Below are positions 1 through 7,846 of a stretch of DNA of 64,000 nt, in pieces. The DNA is from Helicobacter sp. (lineage in GTDB: Bacteria; Campylobacterota; Campylobacteria; Campylobacterales; Helicobacteraceae): assembly GCF_014799995.1 (NCBI RefSeq), contig NZ_JAAVGY010000062.1, positions 41,417-105,416 on the forward strand. The letters run 5' to 3'. The notes beneath the pieces were generated by a model, which was not told the DNA's origin, searched no databases, and saw nothing but the letters and a program-made list of their open reading frames with translations. Position 1 is the first letter of the stretch. Each line of letters starts with the position of its first letter. The position numbers and the translations under genes were made by a program.

Positions 1-2
1 CC

Positions 3-395
3 TATATTCTTAGTATTGTTATTGCTATCACAGGAGTTGGATTCTATTCTTTTTTCTTTGCGCTTTTGTTTCTAGGAATTGGCTGGGCTTTTGTATTTAA
101 TGGTGGAACATTTTTACTCAATGCCATGCCAACATCTGCCTACAAACTTAAGGCACAAGGGTTAAATTCATTCTTAACCTACCTCTGTAATTTTATTGCT
201 TCTATGTCTGTGGGTTTTGTGTTACATTCTTCCGAAGGCTGGGTCATATTAAATCTGATTGGCGCAGCAGCCCTTGCTTGTTTTGTTGTTATTTTTATTT
301 ATCTACAAAGAAGCATTATGCAATCTTATCTCAACCCCTTAAACATTTTTAAATGGACAAAATGGCACAATACACGCAATGGACGCAAAAGGTAA
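3..395 (+). CDS. MFS transporter, C-terminal part (5' end outside window)
   Basis: The reading frame is open from base 3, so this is the last ~130 residues of a gene starting before the window. The visible part has about four hydrophobic segments with small-residue-rich helices (GIGWAFVFNGG near the start), like the C-terminal half of a major facilitator transporter, and ends in a basic cytoplasmic tail. Substrate cannot be told. It ends 3 bases before fliR, so the two are probably co-transcribed. The family is inferred from the membrane pattern only. Confidence 0.6.
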   Translation, partial: YILSIVIAITGVGFYSFFFALLFLGIGWAFVFNGGTFLLNAMPTSAYKLKAQGLNSFLTYLCNFIASMSVGFVLHSSEGWVILNLIGAAALACFVVIFIYLQRSIMQSYLNPLNIFKWTKWHNTRNGRKR

Positions 396-398
396 ATA

Positions 399-1178
399 AT
401 GGAACTCCTAGCTTATTTGACAGAGGGTAATGTCGCAAACTTTCTACTCTTGCTACTGCGATTTGCCGGGATTATCGCCTTTTTTCCTTTTTTTGAAAAC
501 CAAATGATTAATAATTCCATTAAAGGCGCATTGATTTTTTGGCTCACGATTGTATTTATTCCTCTTTTAGATGTTGTACCTCCGGCGAATTGGACAATTT
601 TGCGCTTTATTGTCGCAGGACTTTCTGAAGTTATGCTTGGATTCCTTGCTTCTGTGGCACTTCAAATCGTATTGGGTATGGTTTCGTTTGGAGGAGAATT
701 AATGTCTTTTGCAATGGGATTAACCATTGCGAATGCCTATGACCCAATCACAGGAGCACAAAAGCCAATCGTTGGGCAATTACTGACACTCCTTGCCCTG
801 TTGATTGCTTTAGGGCTTGATTATCATCACCTCTTTTTTTATTTTGTAGCAGAGAGCATTCAAGAGATTCCATTAGGCGGCTTTATGTTTGCTCCAAACT
901 ATATTGAATACATTGTCAAATCCTTTGCGAATCTTTTTGTCATCGGGCTTACAATGTCTTTTCCTATCATTGCTCTGATTCTCTTATCGGATATTATCTT
1001 TGGTATGATTATGAAAGCGCACCCACAATTTAACTTGCTAGCGATTGGTTTTCCTGTGAAGATTGCAGTCGCGTTTGCGGTGCTAGTCGTGATTGTTCCT
1101 GCGATTATACTGCATTTCAAACGAGAATTTTTGAGTGCCTTTGATGCGCTCACGATTCTGTTTCAAACAAGTTTCTAG
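399..1178 (+). CDS. fliR: Flagellar biosynthetic protein FliR
   Basis: 259 residues with about six membrane helices. FliR is an inner-membrane part of the flagellar type III export gate with FliP and FliQ. The N-terminal segment (LLLLLRFAGIIAFFPFF), the central SFGGELMSFAMGL stretch at about residues 96-108 and the long C-terminal hydrophobic helix match the FliR/EscT/SpaR family, and the length is typical. It begins 3 bases after the preceding transporter gene. A gap of 95 bases with its own -10 element separates it from the next gene, so it is probably the last gene of its transcript. Confidence 0.93.
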   Translation: MELLAYLTEGNVANFLLLLLRFAGIIAFFPFFENQMINNSIKGALIFWLTIVFIPLLDVVPPANWTILRFIVAGLSEVMLGFLASVALQIVLGMVSFGGELMSFAMGLTIANAYDPITGAQKPIVGQLLTLLALLIALGLDYHHLFFYFVAESIQEIPLGGFMFAPNYIEYIVKSFANLFVIGLTMSFPIIALILLSDIIFGMIMKAHPQFNLLAIGFPVKIAVAFAVLVVIVPAIILHFKREFLSAFDALTILFQTSF

Positions 1179-1240
1179 CACAACTTTCTAAAGTAGCAAA
1201 AGTTAATAAGTGTTTTAATAAATTTTAATTTTTTAAGCCC

Positions 1241-1246
1241 TATAAT
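1241..1246 (+). promoter_or_regulatory. Putative -10 element for the Bcr/CflA-type transporter
   Basis: A perfect TATAAT lies 27 bases before the start codon at 1274, in the AT-rich gap after fliR. No clear -35 is seen, as is usual for sigma-80-type promoters of Helicobacter and Campylobacter. The transcription start is inferred. Confidence 0.5.
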
Positions 1247-1273
1247 CATTTTTAAAATTACTCGGGATTTTTT

Positions 1274-2503
1274 ATGCGACAAGTTTCTTCTTATCAAGGC
1301 TTTGCAAAGGCTAAACTCATTTTTATTTTGGCTTTTATGTCAAGTTTAGCACCCTTAACGACAGATATGTATTTGCCTGCACTTGGGGAGGTGCAGGCGA
1401 CTTTTGCTACCACACCCTTTTATGTGCAACTCTCTCTTGCTGTCTTTTTTGTCGCTTTCGCGCTTGGGCAGTTACTCTATGGACCTTTGAGTGATATTTA
1501 TGGCAGAAAAAAGCCTCTTTATGTTGGAATCACACTTTTTATTGTCGCAAGCCTTGCGTGCATTAGCTTTGATTCTGTGGATAGCTTCATTACTTTTCGT
1601 TTTTTGCAGGCACTCGGGGGCTGCGCTGGTGTCGTGATTGCGCGCGCAATCATTAATGATAATTTTGAACTCAAAGAAGCCGCAAGTGCGTTTGCTTTGA
1701 TGATGGTTGTCTCTAGCCTAGCACCGATGCTTGCTCCCGTGTTTGGAAGTTTTTTGTTGGATTATTTCTCGTGGAAAAGCATTTTTGCCACACTCTTTGC
1801 GCTTGGGATTCTACTTTTTGTGCTGATTGTGTTTGGAATCCAAGAAAAAAACCCAAGCAGAGGGGAGAAGTTGGATTTAAAGAATATTTTATCTAACTAC
1901 AAATGTATCTTGAAAGATAGGAGATTCCGCATTTATGTTTTGTCTGCAAGCTTTGTTATGGCGACAATTTTTGCTTATATTACAGGCTCATCGTTTATTT
2001 TTCGTGAATATTTTGGCTTGAGTGAAAAGGCTTATGGAATCTTGTTTGGTGTGAATGCCATTAGTTTTATGATTTTTGCAAACATTAATGCAAGAATCGT
2101 GCGCAAATATTCACCCTATGCGGTGTTGCCCTATGCGTTTGTTGTGATGTTTGGAATCGCATTGGTGTTGATTGTCGTGGGGTGGTTGGACTTGGGATTT
2201 TTGCCTTTTGAGATTCTTTTGTTTTTAATGCTTGGAATGAATGGCTTTATCGTGCCTAATACTACCACACTTGCGATGGCGCGGTTTAAACAAATCTCCG
2301 GGAGTGCTTCGGCGATTTTAGGCACAGCACAATTTGCCTTTGCTGGTGCGATTTCCTTTATCGTAGGTGCAGTGGGGGCAAATACTCCTTTTCCCTTAGC
2401 CTTAGTCATCGCGTGTTGCTTGCTTTTGGCGTGTGGAATCTATTTCTCACTCAATGCAAGAGAAGTGAGAAATTATAAACGCAAGTTTTTGAAATTTATG
2501 TAA
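1274..2503 (+). CDS. Bcr/CflA family multidrug efflux MFS transporter
   Basis: 409 residues, twelve predicted membrane helices. The segment APLTTDMYLPALGEVQ at about residues 26-41 is the signature of the Bcr/CflA (DHA1) drug:proton antiporter group, followed by the MFS loop motif GPLSDIYGRKKPLY at about 75-88. Such proteins export drugs such as bicyclomycin, or sulfonamides and dipeptides, across the inner membrane. The actual substrate is unknown. Its end lies 10 bases from the end of convergent lpxK, with no obvious terminator between them. Confidence 0.88.
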   Translation: MRQVSSYQGFAKAKLIFILAFMSSLAPLTTDMYLPALGEVQATFATTPFYVQLSLAVFFVAFALGQLLYGPLSDIYGRKKPLYVGITLFIVASLACISFDSVDSFITFRFLQALGGCAGVVIARAIINDNFELKEAASAFALMMVVSSLAPMLAPVFGSFLLDYFSWKSIFATLFALGILLFVLIVFGIQEKNPSRGEKLDLKNILSNYKCILKDRRFRIYVLSASFVMATIFAYITGSSFIFREYFGLSEKAYGILFGVNAISFMIFANINARIVRKYSPYAVLPYAFVVMFGIALVLIVVGWLDLGFLPFEILLFLMLGMNGFIVPNTTTLAMARFKQISGSASAILGTAQFAFAGAISFIVGAVGANTPFPLALVIACCLLLACGIYFSLNAREVRNYKRKFLKFM

Positions 2504-2513
2504 TTTCGGTAGT

Positions 2514-3422
2514 TTAGTTTTGCGATTCTTTGGCAATATAATCTTGAATTGCTTGTTTGATTGCAGGATTAATCTTGATTTCCAAATGCAAAATAGAGAG
2601 TGGCAAGCCAAATTCCTCAAGTTTTGTTGCGTCTTTTGGTGTAACTAAAAGAGAAGTGGCATTGAATTGTGCATATTGTTCTAATATTTTTGTTTTGTCA
2701 AAAAAAGAATGATCTTTTAAAAGAATCTTGCCCACGACATTTGGCAGATATTTATCCAAGCGCGAGGGATTCGCAATAGCGGTAAGAAGCAGCATTCTCT
2801 CCGTAGGATAGAGTAATTGCACTTCGCGCGCATAGTCTATGCCCTCTTGAGCCAAAATATCCGCGACTTTGTAAGCACTTTTATGCTCGCGATATGCGCC
2901 ACTAGGGATACAAAAGTCAAAGTAGGGTTCAAGCTTTGGTTTGAGTAAGATATTTAGTTTCTTGAAATTGAAGCGGAATCCATCGTCTAAAAAGATGACT
3001 TTAGCCCCTAGTTCTTTGGCTTTTAAAATAGCATTTTTACGATTTTCGCTGACAATGACGCTAGAGGTTTTTAGGGTTTTTGCTAGCATTATGGCTTCAT
3101 CGCCAGCGGTTTGCACATCGGTTTGGAGGTTTCCTTGAATGCTGACGATTTTTAACCCTTTGCTTTTTCTCCCAAATCCGCGCAAAATCACGCAAGAGTC
3201 TTGATAGTCTTTGGCAATTTCTAGGATAAAGGGAGACTTGCCACTCCCGCCTAAAACAAGATTCCCCACACTGATAATGGGAATCCCAAAATCATAAAAA
3301 GGCGCGAATTTTCGCTTGAGGGTTGCGATGAGGCAATAAATCAAGCTAAAAGGCAAAAGGCAAAAGGCAAGAAGTTTTTGTAATGTGCTAGGGGCAAAGA
3401 AATATCGTTCAATCTTACGCAT
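2514..3422 (-). CDS. lpxK: Tetraacyldisaccharide 4'-kinase LpxK
   Basis: 302 residues. LpxK phosphorylates the 4' position of the lipid A disaccharide at the inner membrane. An N-terminal hydrophobic segment is followed by the P-loop region (SVGNLVLGGSGKSPF), and FLDDGFRF near the middle is the conserved DDGfqh-type motif of LpxK. The start chosen (MRKIERYF) makes the ATG overlap the TAA of the upstream DegT gene by one base. A start 39 bases further upstream would lie inside that gene and lacks family similarity. It lies in a nadE / DegT-like / lpxK run on this strand; nadE and lpxK are also neighbours in other Campylobacterota. Confidence 0.92.
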   Translation of the reverse strand: MRKIERYFFAPSTLQKLLAFCLLPFSLIYCLIATLKRKFAPFYDFGIPIISVGNLVLGGSGKSPFILEIAKDYQDSCVILRGFGRKSKGLKIVSIQGNLQTDVQTAGDEAIMLAKTLKTSSVIVSENRKNAILKAKELGAKVIFLDDGFRFNFKKLNILLKPKLEPYFDFCIPSGAYREHKSAYKVADILAQEGIDYAREVQLLYPTERMLLLTAIANPSRLDKYLPNVVGKILLKDHSFFDKTKILEQYAQFNATSLLVTPKDATKLEEFGLPLSILHLEIKINPAIKQAIQDYIAKESQN

Positions 3423-4552
3423 TAGACGCGCTCGCTTGCAAGGCGCAAAACTTGTTTGCAAACATAGTCTATGTCGTCTTTTTGCATTGCACTATAAATA
3501 GGCAAACTTAGAATCTGCTGGTAGTTTTTAAGTGAGATTGGGAAATCGCTAATCTTATATTTATATTTGTTTTTATAATAGCTTAGCAAATGCAATGGCA
3601 CGAAGTGAAGCGCAGTTTCTATGCCACAATCTTTTAATTCACGCGCGAAATGGTCGCGATTCTTATCTACTTTAATAATAAAGTGAAAAAAAATGTGTTC
3701 GCGCTTGACGCTTGGCATAAAGAGGTGGGGAGCGTCTTGCAGGGTTTGAATATAGTGCTTAGCAATCTCTTGACGCTTTTTGATGATGTAATCAATGCGT
3801 TTGAGTTGGCTTAGACAAAGTGCGGTATCAAGGAGGCTGATATTGTATTTATTGCCAATTCCTACGACATCATAGAGATATTGCGGGCGCGTGCTTGTTA
3901 TGCGTTCGCTTACGATTCCGTGATAGCGGAGCAGCATTGCTTGTGAAGCAAGCTCATCGTCTTGTGTTGTGAGCATTCCTGCTTGTGCAACAGGATTTGA
4001 GGAATCTAACACGATACTAAAAATGCTTGCAAAGCTACGATGAGAGCCGATTTTCAAACCATTGTGTGTTAATCCTAATGCCATCGTGGCATCTTCAATG
4101 ATTTTGATATTATGCTCTTCGGCTAAATGGTAAAAAGGCTCTATATCGCAGTTTTGCCCTGCAATATGACTAATAATAATTGCACGCAGTTTCTTGCTGC
4201 CGATTCTTTCTAGGGTTTCTTTGCATTTTTGTAATGAAATCAAAAAGGTATCTTCTTCAATATCTACAAAGATGGGTTCGGCGTCAAAATGCCGAATCAT
4301 TTCTGGAAACATTGGGTGGCAATTCACAGGGCATAGAATCTTATCTCCGCGCTTCAAGTCCATAGCAAAAAGGCATAAATGAAAAGCGGCTGTCCCGCTA
4401 ACTGCCGAAATTGCGTGTTTGATGCCAATGTATTTTTTAAATTCTTCTTCAAGTTCTAATACGATATTATGACTTGGATTTTCTAATACACTAAGAATCG
4501 CATCTCTTTCTGCTTCGGTAATATCGGGGATAAAGTAGGGAATGTTTCGCAT
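3422..4552 (-). CDS. DegT/DnrJ/EryC1/StrS-family protein lacking the PLP lysine
   Basis: 376 residues with the fold of sugar aminotransferases. The substrate-binding GTAAFHL motif (about 53-59) and IEDATMALG (152-160, holding the cofactor-contacting Asp) are present. Aligned by eye with PglE in this same window (LSFNGNK, Lys187), the Schiff-base lysine position is occupied by Ser184 in FSIVLDSSN, and the GG that follows is AG. No other lysine is nearby. It may therefore be a non-catalytic paralogue, a PLP-binding regulator, or act by another chemistry; some family members that lack the lysine are dehydratases or dehydrases. Lies between nadE (9 bases) and lpxK (1-base overlap), which hints at envelope sugar work, but the substrate is unknown. 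Confidence 0.8.
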   Translation of the reverse strand: MRNIPYFIPDITEAERDAILSVLENPSHNIVLELEEEFKKYIGIKHAISAVSGTAAFHLCLFAMDLKRGDKILCPVNCHPMFPEMIRHFDAEPIFVDIEEDTFLISLQKCKETLERIGSKKLRAIIISHIAGQNCDIEPFYHLAEEHNIKIIEDATMALGLTHNGLKIGSHRSFASIFSIVLDSSNPVAQAGMLTTQDDELASQAMLLRYHGIVSERITSTRPQYLYDVVGIGNKYNISLLDTALCLSQLKRIDYIIKKRQEIAKHYIQTLQDAPHLFMPSVKREHIFFHFIIKVDKNRDHFARELKDCGIETALHFVPLHLLSYYKNKYKYKISDFPISLKNYQQILSLPIYSAMQKDDIDYVCKQVLRLASERV

Positions 4553-4561
4553 AGGTTTCCT

Positions 4562-5314
4562 TTAAATTTGCGCAATTTCTGGCATTTTACGTTTGAAGTC
4601 AAAGCGTGCGATTCTCTCTTGGACTAATTCCAATGCCGCTTTAGGTAAATTTTGCTTTAGAATCTCGCTTTCGTCTGCGCCTTTTTCTAATAGTAACATA
4701 ATTCTATCCAAGATTGCATAAGAGAATCCTAGCTCTTTTTCATCGCTTTGCCCCTCATATAAATCTGCGCTTGGTGCTTTTTCTATGATATTTTTTGGAA
4801 TCTCTAGGAGATGTGCTAGTGTGTAAATTTCTGTCTTGTAAAGGTTGCCAATGGGGTTAATGGCGCAAGCTAAATCACCAAAGATTGTTCCATAACCGAG
4901 CAAAAGCTCGCTTTTATTGCTTGTGCCAACAACTAGGGCGCGGTGTGCAAAGGCATAATCATATAAACAAATCATTCGCAATCTTGCACAAAGATTTCCT
5001 ATGCGTGCAGAATCCAAGCCTTGTAAAGTCTCTTCCAATGCACTTTGGGGCTGATTTAGGCGGAGAATTTGATAAAAGATTCCAAATTGCTGACACAATT
5101 CTAATGCGTCATCTAAACTTGCTTTAGAAGATTGTTTGGAGGGCATTAAAAGTGCTTGGTGGCTTTGGGGGAAAGCAAGCTGACAAAGGCGTGCAACGAC
5201 TGCAGAATCAATACCGCCACTAAGCCCAAATACGACAGATTGGAAACCCCTTGCCTGCACTTTGGTTGCAATAAATTGGACAAGATTTTGTTTAATGATT
5301 TCAAAATCTCTCAT
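4562..5314 (-). CDS. nadE: NAD+ synthetase, ammonia-dependent type
   Basis: 250 residues. It adenylates and amidates nicotinic acid adenine dinucleotide to NAD+. The ATP pyrophosphatase P-loop SGGIDSA lies at about residues 32-38, and GTSNKSELLLGYGT at about 130 is the second nucleotide-binding signature. There is no N-terminal nitrilase (glutaminase) domain, so ammonia is the expected nitrogen donor. The start MRDFEII is preferred over a longer version because an AAAGGC ribosome site lies about 9 bases upstream. It heads the minus-strand nadE / DegT-like / lpxK run. Confidence 0.93.
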   Translation of the reverse strand: MRDFEIIKQNLVQFIATKVQARGFQSVVFGLSGGIDSAVVARLCQLAFPQSHQALLMPSKQSSKASLDDALELCQQFGIFYQILRLNQPQSALEETLQGLDSARIGNLCARLRMICLYDYAFAHRALVVGTSNKSELLLGYGTIFGDLACAINPIGNLYKTEIYTLAHLLEIPKNIIEKAPSADLYEGQSDEKELGFSYAILDRIMLLLEKGADESEILKQNLPKAALELVQERIARFDFKRKMPEIAQI

Positions 5315-5406
5315 TTTAATTGCCTTTATATGGATAAATTTTACATTGAAATTAAAAATTAAATACAAAATTTCAATAAAATTTATATTATAGCCAAATT
5401 TTTAGA

Positions 5407-5412
5407 TATAAT
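5407..5412 (+). promoter_or_regulatory. -10 element of the OmpA/CadF-like gene
   Basis: A perfect TATAAT, within TAGATATAAT, sits 35 bases before the start codon. It is followed by a strong AAGGAG ribosome site at 5431-5436. This is the expected arrangement for an abundant outer membrane protein. Confidence 0.6.
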
Positions 5413-5441
5413 ATAAACTTTATATTGCTTAAGGAGAAAAC

Positions 5442-6335
5442 ATGAAAAAAGTTCTTGCGCTTTCATTGGTATTAAGTGGCTCACTTTTTGCGGCGAATAA
5501 TTTATTTGAAATTACTCCGCAAGTGGGGGGCACTTTTCATATTAAAAATGATCGCTATAAAAATACTGCGGAGTTAAGCTATGGTTTGAAATTTGCGAGT
5601 CGTGTCGCACCAACCGTGCTTACAGAAATTGGTTACGAACGTGCAGATAGTGCAAAAGGTAGCCAACCAAGACAATCTACGGATATTAATCGTTACTATG
5701 TGAATCTTGTCAAAGAATTTGAAGTATGGGAAAAAACCTCTCCTTATATTTTAGGGGGTGTTGGTTATGAGGACTTGACTCGTAATTTCCAAAATATGGA
5801 TAGTGATTTCTTTGTGCAATATGGTATAGGATTGCGCCACGAGATTGCAGAGTATCTTCACTTAAAAACTGAAGTTCGTCATTTGGCTAGCTTTGATGGA
5901 CGCAGTGATGTGATTGCAATGGTTGGCTTTAGCATTCCGTTTGGAACTTATGCACAAGCAGAAGCTCCAGAACCTACACCAGCTCCAGCATTGTCTCATA
6001 TCCATACTTTCTCTGTGCAGTTCCCATTTGATTCTTCAAATGTTGCACCAGAATACAATGCAGAAATTGTAGATTTTGCAGAGTATATGAAACAAAATCC
6101 AAACCAAACAGCAATCATCAATGGGCATACAGATTCCACAGGAAATCCAGCCTACAATCAACAATTGTCTGAACGTCGTGCAACAGCAGTTAAAAATAAA
6201 ATTATAGAAGAAGGAATCTCTGCGGAAAGATTAGAAGCAAAAGGTTATGGTGAAACAAGACCAATTGCGGATAATGCGACAAAAGAAGGCAGACAGAAAA
6301 ACCGAAGAGTTGAGGCAGAAGTTTATACTAAATAA
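5442..6335 (+). CDS. OmpA-family outer membrane protein, CadF-like
   Basis: 297 residues. Signal peptide MKKVLALSLVLSGSLFAANN, then an eight-strand beta-barrel region to about residue 172, a Pro/Ala hinge (APEPTPAPA) and a C-terminal OmpA peptidoglycan-binding domain. That domain holds NGHTDSTGNPAYNQQLSERRA and the ending GRQKNRRVE. The barrel (FEITPQVGG, YVNLVKEFEV, GGVGYEDLTRNF) resembles the Campylobacter fibronectin-binding adhesin CadF in order and spacing. Adhesin function is an inference; a structural porin-like role is the alternative. It is divergent from nadE and has its own strong promoter. Confidence 0.85.
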   Translation: MKKVLALSLVLSGSLFAANNLFEITPQVGGTFHIKNDRYKNTAELSYGLKFASRVAPTVLTEIGYERADSAKGSQPRQSTDINRYYVNLVKEFEVWEKTSPYILGGVGYEDLTRNFQNMDSDFFVQYGIGLRHEIAEYLHLKTEVRHLASFDGRSDVIAMVGFSIPFGTYAQAEAPEPTPAPALSHIHTFSVQFPFDSSNVAPEYNAEIVDFAEYMKQNPNQTAIINGHTDSTGNPAYNQQLSERRATAVKNKIIEEGISAERLEAKGYGETRPIADNATKEGRQKNRRVEAEVYTK

Positions 6336-6354
6336 ATTTTAGAGGTTTGAGGAA

Positions 6355-7749
6355 TTGAGACCAGTCATCAAACAAGATGTAGCTATTTACGCGCCAAATG
6401 TATGTTTGGAAATGAAAGAAGCCAAAGAAATCTGCGGTGTGCTCGTTTCTAATAGCGCGACAATTCGTTCGCTTGCATTGAAAGCAGTTTATTTTTCATT
6501 TGAGCACATTGCGCGATTTGATGAGGGGGCTGCGATTCTTATCGCAAAGGCTCTGCTTGCAATGCAAAATAAAGTAAGCATTGCCGTAGCCTTTGTCGGT
6601 TATAATGATAGCCAATTTCCCAAATTAAAATCCCTCTTTCCTAACAAAAGCTTGCCGCTCTTTCGCACAGAATATATGGCAAGTCTTTTGCTCGGGCTTA
6701 AAACCCCTCCATTGCATCAAAGCATTATTTATCACGATAGTGATGGAATGATGCAAACACTCATTTCCCAAGAATTAACCGCAAAAGGATATGAAGTAAT
6801 ATGTGTCAATAGTGGTGAAGAGTTTATGGATAAACGTCGCCAATATCTTGACAAGGCAATTTATCTTTATGATATATATTTTGATGTAACCAATAACTTC
6901 ATTCCCGTTACAATTAATAGCGGAATCGTCATTTATACACTTTATAAAAAAGTAGATAAAAATATTTCGCTTTTTTTCAATATTCAAGCACATAATTCGC
7001 GTTTAAGAGAGGGTTACAAAGTTTTTATTTTTGATGCAAGCGATACAAAAGACTTTAATCTTGCAGTGCTTGATTTTATTATGTCTTTAGCTCTTAATAA
7101 TACGAAGTTTGGGGCTTGTATCGCGATTTGTGGGCTCAAAACCCCTTTAGACCATAGCAAACAAGAACTTTGTGCGCGTAGCAATATTTTGTTTTTTGAT
7201 AATATAGAGAAGTGTAGAAATGACCCAAAAATCAAAGAGCTTGCTAAAGCGCATCAAGCCTCACAGCAAAAAAGCAAAGGATTAACCAAACATTTGGTTG
7301 CACAATTACCTGTGTTTGTTAATGCTGCAATTGAAACTCTTTCTTCTTTGACGGGAGGAGAGGCGAAACGCACGGATTATAAGGTAACCAAATATAATAA
7401 AAGCAATGAAGCGGATATTATGGGGGCAACGATTACCTTTGAGGGAGATGTTAATGGAATCGTGGCACTTTTATTTACTAAAACACTTGTAAAAGAGGCT
7501 TCTATGATGCTTTTGGGGGAAGAATCCCAAAGTGATGAAGAGTTGCTAGACGTGATTTCGGAATTTACTAACATTATCGCGGGTCGCTCTAAAGCTGTGC
7601 TCGCGGAAAATAGCGTTTCTATCGGGATTTCGTTACCGAAAGCCTTTAAAAACGAAGACGAAATCTATCGGGTGCTTACAGGCAAGCAAGGTGTGCAAAT
7701 TAACCTACTTCTCAATAATAAGTCTCTGATTTTATTCTTGGCACATTAG
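6355..7749 (+). CDS. CheX-type chemotaxis protein with N-terminal STAS/receiver-like regions
   Basis: 464 residues. The last ~160 residues match CheX phosphatases: AAIETLSSLTGGEA, DIMGATITFEGDVNG, and ELLDVISEFTNIIAGRSKA, where the E-x2-N pattern (EFTN) is the known catalytic pair of CheX/CheC. The first ~130 residues look STAS-like, residues ~125-175 resemble a degenerate receiver (IIYHDSDGMMQTLISQEL), and a further alpha/beta segment follows. It probably dephosphorylates CheY-P or anchors a signalling complex. The start is TTG: an in-frame TAG lies 15 bases upstream and GAGG lies close before it. It follows the OmpA gene by 19 bases. Confidence 0.75.
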   Translation: MRPVIKQDVAIYAPNVCLEMKEAKEICGVLVSNSATIRSLALKAVYFSFEHIARFDEGAAILIAKALLAMQNKVSIAVAFVGYNDSQFPKLKSLFPNKSLPLFRTEYMASLLLGLKTPPLHQSIIYHDSDGMMQTLISQELTAKGYEVICVNSGEEFMDKRRQYLDKAIYLYDIYFDVTNNFIPVTINSGIVIYTLYKKVDKNISLFFNIQAHNSRLREGYKVFIFDASDTKDFNLAVLDFIMSLALNNTKFGACIAICGLKTPLDHSKQELCARSNILFFDNIEKCRNDPKIKELAKAHQASQQKSKGLTKHLVAQLPVFVNAAIETLSSLTGGEAKRTDYKVTKYNKSNEADIMGATITFEGDVNGIVALLFTKTLVKEASMMLLGEESQSDEELLDVISEFTNIIAGRSKAVLAENSVSIGISLPKAFKNEDEIYRVLTGKQGVQINLLLNNKSLILFLAH

Positions 7750-7846
7750 CCAATCTTACAAAATTAAGCAAATCCTTAATGTATTATGGATTGTCATAAA
7801 TTACTCTTGCAATGGTGAAAAATCTCGCTATTTGTATTTATAAATT

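Noticed and set aside
3422..3461. A longer lpxK start 39 bases upstream
   Set aside because: It lies inside the preceding DegT gene and has no similarity to LpxK N-termini; the 1-base overlap start fits better.
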